Origin: Datnioides undecimradiatus
Taxonomy: Eukaryota; Chordata; Actinopteri; Lobotiformes; Datnioididae
DNA length: 64,000 bases
Direction: 5' to 3'
Assembly: GCA_008933995.1 (NCBI GenBank)
Contig: WARS01000031.1
Coordinates: 6,301,979-6,365,978, forward strand
The notes beneath the pieces were generated by a model, which was not told the DNA's origin, ran no database searches, and saw only the letters and a list, made by a program, of their open reading frames with translations. A program made the position numbers and the translations under genes. Numbering within the stretch: the first letter of the stretch is position 1; each line of letters opens with the position of its first letter. This document shows, in pieces, positions 14,490-26,000 of the stretch.

Positions 14490-14961
14490 CGCGCGCGCGC
14501 GCAGCCAATAACAATGACGACCACGTGCTTCGTGTTGGACAGTTGAACTTTTCAACATTTTCGACATGTTGTTTAAAATGTATACTGATAGCACAAGAGA
14601 GAATGAAACAGGGTATAAATAGTTTTTGTTTGCTTTTTCGTCTTAATCGCCTCCGAGAGTAGGCTGCTTGGTCACGCTTCCTTGTTTATGTTTTTTTCGG
14701 AGCCGCGGGATCTGTTTCCACAGGCGTTGCTCCACCCTCGCAGATACTGTTTGGACCCCGAGGTGGTCTCGGGGAAATGTAGTTTTAAGATATCGGTTAG
14801 CGCGCTAAACTGCATGGCCGACTACAGCACGTCAAAACTACGTTTCCCGTGCACAGTCCCAGCGTTCGTAGTGTTGTTAAAGGATAACCAGGGTTAGGCA
14901 TACTGCAATAACTCTGGGACTGCGTGTAAACAGCTGCTTTGTCGTTTGGCGTAAAACACCG
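14490..14961 (+). promoter_or_regulatory. ccpg1: ccpg1 promoter and non-coding first exon
   Basis: The region holds a short (CG)n run at 14490-14502, a CCAAT box at 14505-14509, a CCACG within CACGTG at 14521-14527 and a TATA-like TATAAAT at 14614-14620. GC-rich sequence follows and ends in a good splice donor (ACCG then GTGAGT) after 14961, which would close a non-coding first exon. The transcription start itself is inferred. The CCAAT and CCACG pair resembles an ER-stress element but with spacing 11 instead of 9. Confidence 0.5.
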
Positions 14962-15818
14962 GTGAGTTTAGTTACTTTTTATTTAGAAAGCCAGTGAAGT
15001 TAAGAGCTATTAAAAAGTACGGACGCCGTCTAAGACACTAATTATATGTTTGGCGACGTCTAGAGAGGGGACGTCAACGGCGGGTCTGTTAAGTTTTTAG
15101 CTTCAAGCTACGAACCAACCGTTAAATTTGATTGTTTAGTGTTAGCAGACGAAGCTAATGTGACCAACAGCTAACGACTGCAGTGTCAAACTATGTCTGT
15201 TTTGCTGAGGCAAAGCTTGGCCGATTTCATTGTCGGGCCGCAGCCTTGTTGCAGGAGTTCAGTTCGCTGTTACTATGGTCTGTGACCCAGAGGGCGCTGT
15301 TACCTCTGTTTGTTTGTTTTCCTCGTGAGTATTTGACTGGCACAGACATGTACACAGTTCCAATTTCATGACCAGGCATAGAAAACTAAAGAGTGGCCAG
15401 GGCGTCAATCTGAGCTGGTTAATGAGAACAGTTTTTTCTAAGCAACCAGATGTGACTGAGTCAATATGCTGTATTATTCTGTGTCTCTCTACACTTGTGT
15501 GCAACTTTATTCATCCAAAACAAATCGTGTTTCCAGTAACTCCCTGCGAGGGGTACTGGGGTTCTCCACATTGTGATACAGGTGTAGGCCTTGAGCCTGG
15601 GGTCAGGTTTGTCAAGTTGAGTCAGTGTGACACCACCCCAGAACCCAAGTCTGAACTGCAGGTGTTTACACGTGGAACATATTATTATTGTATTTGGTAT
15701 CTTGCTGATTTACAATGATAAACTTATTTTGGACTGCTTAAATCTTTTCACCACAAGTGTCTCCAATGTTTAACCTCCTTATCTTTAGATCCTTGTATAT
15801 TACTGACAACTGACAGAA

Positions 15819-18800
15819 ATGTCAGACACGTCAAGTGATGCAGAGTCGTCCTGTGGCTGGACCATTATTAGTAATGAGGTACAAATATTTTTTCCTTATT
15901 CCTAATCCTAGCTATAGTTATTGTTGTTGTTGTTGTTGTAATTCCATTTCCTCTTTTCCCTTTTTTCACCTTTGTGATATTGAATAGAGACAATTTTTTA
16001 AAGTTTTATATGATGAAATGCTTATTTACATGTATTAACAAACCTTCAGACACAATAGACTAATATCACAGCATGAACTGGCGACAAATTACCATATTTA
16101 CAAAAAAATCTCATAAATGGGGAAAATCTGCACTTGCTAAGAATGAACTGCAGCAACAAAAATACTCTTTTATTGACAGAAAAATCCCAGCTGTGTGCTG
16201 CAGTGCTGCAATACTCATTTCATCTGTTATCTGTATTTATCAAATAATGCAGTAGTTATAAATGTAATAATTCAAAAGGTTGCATTTCCTCCAACATGCC
16301 AGCATTCCAAGTTTTAATGTGTGCTGTTATGTTTCAAGGGTTCAGATATCGAGACACTGGGATCGGAGGCAGTGGATGATGGAGCTGAGCTGTTAGAGCG
16401 CCCTCCAGAGGAGGATGCAAAGCTGCAGGACAGACAAGCCTGTCCATCTGCAGGTAAAAATCCATATTTTTTGCCTGGGTTTACCATAAAATAAATACAG
16501 TATAATGTTATAAGAATGATTGCATCAGATGTTTATTTGCATACAGAAATGTAGGAAATGACAGAACGAGTGAGAATGACCAAATCAATTTCAGCCCGAT
16601 TGTGATTCTTTTTTTTGATGAAAATACAATGAAAATACTTGTAGCTCTAATAATGGATGTTGTCATAACATTTAGTATTTGTGACTTAATAATCATGATC
16701 ACCATAATTCACACATTTATCTTAATATGCATTATATATTCAGCTGAGTGTGTTGACGACAAGGCGGGTGGTTCCCTTGATGACACTCTGGGAAAACAAA
16801 CCATAGATGAGACACTGTATGCCTCAGAGGTGAGACAAATTAACCTGCATAACCTGTTCTTTAAATAATCCAGAGTCAAATAGTTGCTCCTCCTTTTGCC
16901 TTCCATCTTCATCTTCAGTATATAATTATCCTCTCCAGGCCGGCAACAATACCACAGCAGAGCTGAATGTGACTCTGTTGTCCTCCAGTGACCACTCAGA
17001 CATTGTGACTCTAGCAGACTTGAAGGAGGATGAGCCCATTGAGGTGGAAGAGCAGGCACCAGCTAATGAGGAGTTGTACCTTGGTACTTCCTGCAGCAGC
17101 CAGTACACCTTCACTGCTGCAGAGACTGGTAGGCCTGCAGCAACAGACAAACACATACAGATTGATAATTGTCCCCATGTCTTTGTTAGCAAACTGATTC
17201 CTAGGCTCAACGTGGAGAAACTCGACATGTCAATGTGAAAGATTCTCCTGCCTGTTTTTTACGTCACCAAAGCAGGTTTGACGTTGAGTCACTGGAAACT
17301 TCCACAGAGTCTCGTGAACTTAGGCTACCATCTGAGAATTCAGCTTACTGGAGGCCGCGCTCTTCCAGGTGGCCTGACTGAAACCAGAGTGAATCCAATA
17401 CAATGCCTAGCTTGCTCAGCAATGCACACAACTAATCCTGATCATTCGCTCACAAAAACACGCACTGATGTGAACCAGCTGTGCTTTTTTAAAAGCATGT
17501 TCAACCACATCTGAAAAAAATGTGGCTTCGTTGTTTTTTCACGTGTGTGCATGTGTGGAGTTTGTAGGTCTGCCTGCCTGAAAATAGGAATGCAATTAGT
17601 GTAAAAAAATGTAGTGATACTCCGCAGTCAGTCTAAGAGTTGTGACTAGATTATATGCAGCCACACACTGAAATATAGACAGTGTAATAAATTTGAATTT
17701 AAACATATGTCCCAAAATGTTGATCTGTTCCTTCAAACAGAACACAGGTAAAACTAAGTTAAAATATAAATGAACATCTGTGCTCTTTAGTTGAGAAGAT
17801 GAAAAGATCGATACCACGTCTCACGTACGCACAGTAAAGATAAAGCTACGCTCAGCAGACAGTTAGCCAAGCTGGCTTAGCACGACCACAGGAAACAGCT
17901 CACCTTGGTCCGTCTTCTGTTCAAACACCCCTAAATCTCACTAATTAACAGGTTATATCTAATTTGTTTAATATGTACATAAACCAAACCTTATGGTTTA
18001 TATAGTTAATATTTCCTTGAAAAGAATTCTTTAACTCATTCATTTCACAGGATTAGTGAATCAGTTAATCTCAATCTGTAATATTATTTGCATGGTTAAA
18101 CTCACTTAAGTGTGCTTTCTGGCCTTCTTGATTTGTTGTTTGTACCTTTTCTAACTATCACAACCATAACAACATTGTGTATTTTGCGGTAGTTTTCCCA
18201 GCGCAGCAGCCTGCAGTGACGAACTCAAGCAGCAGCGAGGATGAGGCAGGGCGAAGCAGCAGTACTGTTGTCCGAAGACGAAGGTTGAGGAAGAATACTA
18301 CAAGTATTATGACAGAGCCTGAAGAGGAGGAGGTTCTGGGGTCTGGCCAGAGTGAAGGTGAGGAGGAAGATGATGAGGTGCAGCATGAGGAGCAGGCAGA
18401 AGTTAGACCCACTGCTGCACTGGATGTCCAAATGCGAGGCCAGGGCAGCGGCATCCTCAACAAGTGCATCCTGATCGCACTCGTCGTCGCTATCAGCATG
18501 GGTTTTGGACATTTCTATGGTAAGAAGTTCAGTGCAAAACTGAAAGCTGTATTGATGTTATTGTAAACACAGAAAACATGACTACATCATTGAGTAAAGT
18601 TTCTTTTCACACGGGTCTTTAGTTTTTCCGTCAGACCAGGTGCTAGAGATATCTCAGCAGCTCTTATCTTTGGTGGGAACCACAGTGCTTGTGTGAACTT
18701 TGGACAGTTTGTAGGTTTTTATACCTGTCCTACTTTTGTTCTTTATACCTGCGTTTCTGACCTTTACAGACATTAGACCAGCCCCAGCAATGTTTTCTAA

Positions 18801-21800
18801 TGATCTTTGTCAATAATGTGTGGGTTTATGTTGTGAATCCCATTTGCAGGGACGGTCCAGATTCAAGAAAGACAAAAAACTGTGGAGAAAATCAGAGTGA
18901 ATGAACTGGATAGTGTGAGAGATCTGCTACAACGACAGGTTAGAGAACAACCTTATACAAACCAGGTCAGTCAAGAGGCAGGTCACAAGCAACAATAAGC
19001 TAATTTACATCAGAAAATACACAAAAGTAATAATTTATACATTCTTTATATTTTTGAGTTTTGCAGTGTTTTTTTCCATCCATAATATTTACACTATTTA
19101 TTTATATATGTTGACTTTATTGTTGAACAGTTGTTTAACCAAATCCCTGCAGTCCCCTGCACACTTTGATGCAACACAATACAACAGCCCAATGGTAGAT
19201 CAACCATAAATCAAAATGTTTTATTTGGGATTTTGAGCTGTAAATGCTTTGTCAGAGAGGTGTTTGTTCAGTTCTCATCAGCCCTGAAGCTGCAGTTTTG
19301 ATTACTGTTTATTGTAACATAATGACTATATCTTGCTGGATATGTATGGAAATGAAGTGGACAAAATATTTAGAAACAACTTTAATTACAACGCAGTCAC
19401 ATCCAATGTCACCCCAAAGCAGAAGTCTCAAAATGTTTAGAAAGAAAAAAAAGTAAAAGGATTTATTTATTTGCTTTTCACCAGAAGAGTGTTTTTACTT
19501 TTTTCTGTGATTCTATGTAAGTATCACCAGGAGCTTATGGTCAGTCTTTCCATAGGTGCAGGTCATCTGGAAATGCATGTTCTACTTTGATATTTGAAAA
19601 CAAATATTTTTCAGATTTTAAATATATTTATTAAATCATAAATAAATATAATAAATACATATTTATTACAATTCATTACAGAAAATGATGTTTGAGTTTG
19701 AAATTTCCTTTGTCGTTTACTTACTTAGACATCTTCCATGTGACTCCTATTTAGAGTGAACATGATCTGATCTAAACACCCTCAGCTATTATGATACATG
19801 TAACCACAACTTCAATGAACCATAACTTTTTTTTTTTTTTTTTTTTTTTTTTGTTTTCATTTTCTCTCTCAGGGCCAGGGGGGTGACTTTGACCTGGATG
19901 ACCTGGATGAGCAAAAACTTATTTCACTACTCGCAGAAGTGATTGACAAGATAAAGAAGGAAAACCAGGAGCTTAACATGCAACAGGCAAACATTCAGGT
20001 AAATTAACAATACAAATAAAAAATAATGCAAATGTTAAAACAGGGAAAAGTTACAATAAAAAAGCTCTTTGTTTCATTTTGTTTTACTGCTCAAATGCTG
20101 AATGCTCTGAGCGAACTTGTGATTGCCCTCAATAAAGCCTTAACTTTCCCTCTTTTCCACCTTCTTTTCCCCTTAAGGCCCAGAGAGATGACCTAGAAAT
20201 GTTGCTGAAACAGAAGTTTGAGGAGAGGACTAACTTTGTGTCTCAGCAGCAGATGCTGACAGCTGAGAACCAGCTGCTGAGAAGCTCCCTGGAACGTGAA
20301 GAAAAGACCCTGTCCACTTTACAGGAGGAGCTGAGGAACCTGCGCTCTAAGATTAGAGATCGGGAGGCCATGGCAGCTGGTGCCGATTCGCTGCTGTCAG
20401 AAAACCAGAGGCTGAAAGACCAGCTGGAGGAGGAGAAACGGCTGGTTCAAAGCTTCCATGGCCAGAAGGAAGATATGATAGCTGAGGCACGGACACTGAG
20501 AAAGAAGCTGGGCAAGGAGAGAAAGGTTACAGATGAGCTGAGGAGAGAGTTAAATTTGCTGAGAAGTCGCTTCTCTGGAGCTGGAAAGAAAGCCAGTTCA
20601 GAAGAGGCTGAAGAGCTACAGTCACGTCTGATGGAGCTGGAGAAGAGACTGAGCTTTGAGCAGCAGCGCTCTGACCTGTGGGAGAGACTGTATGTGGAAA
20701 CCAAAGAAGAAAGAGCCAAAGGAGACACGGAGCCAAAAGTGAAAAAAACAAAAGAGGGCATGGCAGGGAAAGTGAAAGAGACATTTGATGCTGTGAAAAA
20801 CTCCACGAAGGAGTTTGTCCATCACCACAAAGAGCAGATAAAGAAAGCTAAGGAAGCTGTGAAGGAGAACCTGAGGAAGTTTTCAGATTCTGTCAAATTA
20901 ACTTTCCGAAACTTCAAGGATTCAGCTTCCACATTCATTAACAAAGCCAGAGGTTTCTATAAGAGGAGTGACGAGAAGAATACAAAGGAGTCGTGGCAGC
21001 ACAGGTCACACAAGCCTCATCACAGACACTCATACAAATCTGACGACTCCTTCCAAAGCGACCACAACACTCGAAAATCAGGAAGTAAAGTTCATGAAGA
21101 TCGAGGTCAAAATACCAACAAGCCCAGCTTGAAAGGATGTGTTGGGGTTTTTGACTGTGCCTACCAGGAGTCCATGAGTCTCTTCAACAAAGCCATGGAG
21201 CCAATCAGAGCAGATGAATTTTACCAGCTGCTACAGAGCTACCTGCAGCAGGAAGTTGACCACTTTAACCACTGGAAAGATCTGGAGATGTTCATCAACA
21301 ACTTCTTCCACAACGGTGTGTTCATCCACGACCGGATGCTGTTCACAGACTTTGTCAGCGGTGTGGAGGACTATCTGACCGACATGCACGAGTATCATGG
21401 ACTTGACGTGTTTGGAGATCTTGATGATTACGTCTACCGGCATTTCTTTGGAGAGGCTTACACAAAAAGCTATGGCCCAAAGTAAGTTTCCAAAAGCTGC
21501 ATTCACACGGAGTCTTATTTTACAAACAGGAGGCGGCCTTCATGATTACTGAGCAATGTGTGTATAATTTCCAAGTTTTCCAAGAATTCCCAAATGAAAA
21601 AGACTTAATTTAATAATAATGTAGGGAAATTATAGACCATGTTGGATTGGTGCACTTCCAATTCATGAAATAGTATCTAAAATATTCCTCTAAAATATTC
21701 ATTCATGCATGACTGAAACTATTGTTAATCATAAATGATGTAAACAGAGTAATCTATTTTGAATATTTAATGAGCTGTTGAACAAATTAATCTCATGAGC

Positions 21801-22294
21801 TCATCTAATGAACTCAACATCAAAATGCTTTTAAAAGTTTGATATTCACAGCAAGTGCATGACATACAGCTGACTGACTGTGAGCAGGTCTTATTGACAT
21901 GAGGGCTCTTCTGTGATGCCTAAGACATCTCTCCAACTTCTCCATACTTTTATATTTTGAGAATGACTTCTTAGACCAAAGTACAGATTTTTGGATGTTT
22001 CTCAATTAGGGAGAAACAGTTGTATTGTGACTGTGGCCTCAGTTCTCCTCAATGATCACACTGCAGTTGAACTATTCATTCATGCTCGTTTCGTGTCTAT
22101 CCAGTGGGCCATTCGAAGGACCTGACACAGACTCGAAGGAATCAAGGGCGAAGCATCAACAGCGAAAGCAGCAGAGAGCCAAATCTCGATCACACAGTGA
22201 ACGCAAGTGGAGCCGATCAGGAAGAAACTCAGACAGACACATGGCTGATGTAAAAATAGAACTGGGCCCCATGCCGTTTGATCCCAAATATTGA
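15819..22294 (+). CDS. ccpg1: Cell cycle progression 1, ER-phagy receptor
   Basis: The nine coding exons are 15819-15878, 16339-16453, 16744-16829, 16939-17128, 18193-18519, 18850-18938, 19873-19998, 20178-21481 and 22105-22294. They sum to 2487 bp (828 residues; human about 757). The start [14 protein letters not shown] aligns with the human N-terminus. Visible motifs are the LC3-interacting WTII at 14-17, two FIP200-binding motifs (SDIETL at 22-27, SDIVTL at 107-112), one membrane span at about 242-259, then a long coiled coil and a conserved luminal domain with VFDCA and the HFFGEAY region. CCPG1 is a single-pass ER protein: its cytosolic N-terminus recruits autophagy factors and its luminal part handles ER cargo. 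In human it is induced by the unfolded protein response. The last exon adds a 63-residue Lys/Arg/Ser-rich tail that I do not recall from mammals. Confidence 0.95.
17789..17990. repeat. Diverged dispersed repeat copy in ccpg1 intron
   Basis: The words GATCGATACCACGTCTCACG, GCCAAGCTGGCTTAGCACGA and CTCACTAATTAACAGGTTAT match the interior of the family represented at 8311-8645, as remembered from other teleosts. A TIR-like piece in the opposite sense lies just before it, near 17707-17740. The copy is fragmentary. Confidence 0.5.
19827..19852 (+). repeat. 26-T homopolymer before a ccpg1 exon
   Basis: An unbroken T run ends 20 bases upstream of the acceptor for the exon at 19873, so it forms much of that acceptor's polypyrimidine tract. 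Its length is likely to vary between alleles. Confidence 0.85.
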
Positions 22295-22957
22295 TAACTC
22301 ATCTGTTTTAATATTTTAGTTTCAAATTCTATTTGGGGTTGTATTTAGATGCAAAGTCTCCTTTTTTTGTAAGTTTGCACAATGTTAACTTTTTAATGCT
22401 ACTGAGTGTCCTTGATCTGTTTTGTGTTTAGTGAAGTGATCGTTATTAGGTTTGAGTGAAGGACATGGCATTTCTTAACAATCTGCACTTTTCTGACGAG
22501 TTGAAAATCACAAGTTCGTTTAACAGTTGACAAAAATGAAACTCTTATTCTGGCGTGTAAATTATGGACCTGATGAATATTTCCTGTTGAAACAACAAAT
22601 ACTCATCCTCGTTGCACATATTTCTCAAAAGCCAGATAAAAACAGTGAGCAGAACATGCTGATTGGGAGCCAAACTATAAAAACACAGACATGGCACATA
22701 TTTATGTTCCCATGTACAGTCCTGTAGTTGTTTTAATTTGCTGCTGCAAACACAGGGTTGTAATTTGCTTTCAGAGTTTAAATGCAGTTTTTTGACATTC
22801 CACCCTGAGCTTGTTTTAACTGGACGTGGCAGTTTTGCTTTATTTACAAGTGTTGGGAAAAACATTAACTGGAAACATAAAATCACACCGGATTCAGTTG
22901 TGAATAACAGGAAAAAACACATTTGACAAGTTATATTTAAAAAAATTTGCTAAAAAG

Positions 22958-22963
22958 TTTATT
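22958..22963 (-). promoter_or_regulatory. pigb: pigb polyadenylation signal
   Basis: TTTATT on the plus strand reads AATAAA on the minus strand, about 65 bases after the pigb stop codon. It is the first such hexamer downstream and fits a short 3' UTR. Confidence 0.6.
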
Positions 22964-23027
22964 TGAACAGCACATTCATATTCATATAAGCTGTAATGTA
23001 AGAAAATAGCCATTGTTCCAGTGTTTG

Positions 23028-26000
23028 TCAGTGCCTTTCATAAATAAAGACGCTCCTTCCAACTTTTCCCTCAGGAAAATGAGTGTGAAATATCTCTGCT
23101 GTCCTCACAAAGTTGTTCCCTTGTAAAAATACAGAGATTTCCTGAGACAACAATGAAAGACAACGTTTAGACGTATGTTTTAACAGGGAAATATATCATT
23201 TGTTCATATCTTACCTTCTCCAAAACATCAAACAAAACCAGATGTGAGGGAAGAGACAATTTGTAAGGGAATGAAGTCTGGAGCCATTGAAGAGGGTCAT
23301 CGTAGAATCTGTCAGCCTCGTCAACGTACCCCTCCTCTCCAACGTCTGGAGGACACTCAAGGAACCTCATCTTCATTGGGCAGTGGACATGACTACACAG
23401 ACAGAGCGAGAGCACCATGAGCTGCAGCATCGCATCACTTCAAGGCTGGTCTCAAGTCATTAGTTCATTAAAAAGCTCTGCTTTCTGAGATTTTGGTAAG
23501 ATTTGTAGAAGGTTTTACATTTGATTCAGCAAGTATCAGACTTACATTTACTCTTAGATCAGATATTTCTTGATACTAATTACAATTTTGATCTTATATG
23601 TAGGAGAGTTTGGGTACATCTGCTTTGATTGAAACAACATTAAACCCTTCTTCATAGAAACTAAAATTTTAAAACATTAAAAATGGTTTTGTAGAAAAAT
23701 GTTATGTTCATCATAGAAAGGTAAAATGATTAAATATTTTAACTATGCCTGGTATATATAAGACACTGACGTATAAGACGAGTACAGTTTCACGTCACTG
23801 TCCTTTGATAGCTGTTCTGGAGCTTTCAGTTGTATCACACAGTCATCATCAGTTCACTCAATATACAGATATTAGATAGTGTGTGTGTGGGTATATATGT
23901 GTGAACTGAATCTGCCGATGATATATAGTCAGAAGCTTCAAAGCAGCTACTAAAAGGGCGACAGCAAAGTACGGGTTTCATGTAAGATTCTTGATTTATA
24001 TTGTATCATCAGTGTTCATTCATTTTTAGCTTTAATCACATGTTAAAGTTTTAGTTTCACAATCCAGACAGATTTTAAATGTTTTTTGTTTGCTTTAAAT
24101 GCTTTTGTTTAAAAAGTTATTGTTAAATAGCTTATATTAACAGGACCGCTGCAGTAAATCCAAACTGAAGGCAGGAAGAGCTGTATGATGAGGAGAAGGA
24201 CAATTTAACACTGAGAGAAAAAGGCACTTCTTCATTTTTAATTAAATCAAGTATGGGACGAAAACACACTCCTTATCTCAAGGTCAGCGTCTGGCCTCCA
24301 ACTCAAAGACCAACATGTCAGACCACTGATCTTTACTTCTTTGATAAATATAACTGTATCACCTGCAGACTGACCCTCTGGGCTGCTCTGTACCTGTAAA
24401 AAGGTGTTGAATGGCAGGGCATGAGGAAGAGGACGTCTGGCTGCGGAAGGCTCGAGACGCTGCTGACGTCACATAGTGGCTGAAGATGACTCATGACATC
24501 CAGAGTCCCTCGCTGGTGTACCAGACCCGTGTACAGAGCTGCAGCCAAGTTGCTCACTAACAAGACAAAAGCAGCAGCTCGTCGCCATGCTTTCAAACTA
24601 GCCAAAGATTTTCCTGCAGAGCAGACAAAGTGTTAAAACACACAGTGACCGTCGTTCATTAACACAAAGACATTTTCGTGCTGTAATCGAGAACTTACCA
24701 CAGAAAAACATACAGAACGGCAGCACCGGATAGATGAACCTGAACTCCTTGTGAGGAAGTAAACTGAGAAAAAAAAGGTTCAGATATTTTAGTTTGAGCA
24801 TAAAAACATCAAACAAATCAAACTGATTACAGGGACATTTTGGTCATAGAGACACCCTGTCGAGTTTTTGACCACTGTTAGTTTTATGAGAGCCTGTGTT
24901 TTGTTTTTTCTCATGCCCCTAATGATAACAGGTGGCAGCAACAGGCCAATAAACAAAGTGCAACAATGACTCTACAAAGTGTAAGATGAGATCAAAAACA
25001 CATGACAGCTGATCCTAAATGAAACAGCAACACTTCAATGAAAGAAAGAGCAGGTCTCGTTGACAAACGTGTGTGTCAGCACAGACATTTCACCTGTAAA
25101 TGACAAGTGTCCAGACGATCGCTGCCAGCAGTATCTTATATCTTCTGAAGACGAGGGTGCACCCGTGAAGGAAGAGAGGGAGATGTGGGCCAATCACGAC
25201 AGCGAAACCCTGAGTGAAGTACCAGTGCCAGGGATGAGAGCCGTAGAAATCAGCCACACTGTAGAAGATGTTGAATTTCAGGAAGTTGAACTGAACCATG
25301 GTCCACTGCAAAACACAGACAGAAGCTGTTCGATTTGAATCTACGAGCAGGAAAAAGACTCAAATGGAGTTTTATGTTTTACCTTTTCATAGAAGAAACA
25401 GTCAATCACTGTTGAAATTACAACAGCTACAGCTCTGGAAATGAGAAAACAAATAATAATGTGATTTTATTTATTAAATACAACAATGACATGAGGATGA
25501 AATATATATCAAGTTAACAGGAGATTAAAATTACAAACCCTATAGGAATGAATTTCTGAGTGATGAGTCTCAGTTTATCATCTTCCTGCCAGAAATGGTA
25601 CATTAGCAGAGGAAACCAGACGATCAGGGCCGTCGGGCGGACAATGACAGCCAGTGCCACCAGGGTCAGATATTTTTTGCTGGAAAGAAACACAAACAAT
25701 GTGTCTGTAAAATTTAATTTTTAGAGATGAGATTCATTTAAACAAAAAAGGGGAAAGTTGTGAGGAGTCAAGACCTGTTGTGTGTTTTGGAACCAGGGAG
25801 GGGGAAGTAAAAGAGAGCCAGACAAGTGATGGTGGTCTCCATGCTGTTGGTCAGAGTCCTGGTGCAGCAGTACCATGAGAACCATGAGCACAGATGGCAG
25901 AAGAACTATAGACCAGAAGAAGAAACATTGAAGCAAGTGGTGTATTTTTAAGTGACTGCAGGACTGAGATGGCACGAAACCACAAGACTCTGAATGCATC

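Larger units (their letters stand above)
8122..14500 (+). other. prtg 3' UTR and prtg-ccpg1 intergenic region
   Basis: No exon with family resemblance is visible on either strand. The prtg 3' UTR starts after the stop. The first AATAAA downstream is at 12115-12120, so the UTR could be about 4 kb long. A GA/GT-rich simple tract lies at 8135-8200, and dispersed repeats at 8311-8645 and 12525-12775 are listed separately. In human this interval holds PYGO1 and DNAAF4; I see no trace of either here. Confidence 0.5.

Noticed and set aside
20447..20828. Minus-strand ORFs opposite the large ccpg1 exon
   Set aside because: Shadows of the coiled-coil coding sequence, giving Ser/Leu/Phe-rich nonsense proteins.
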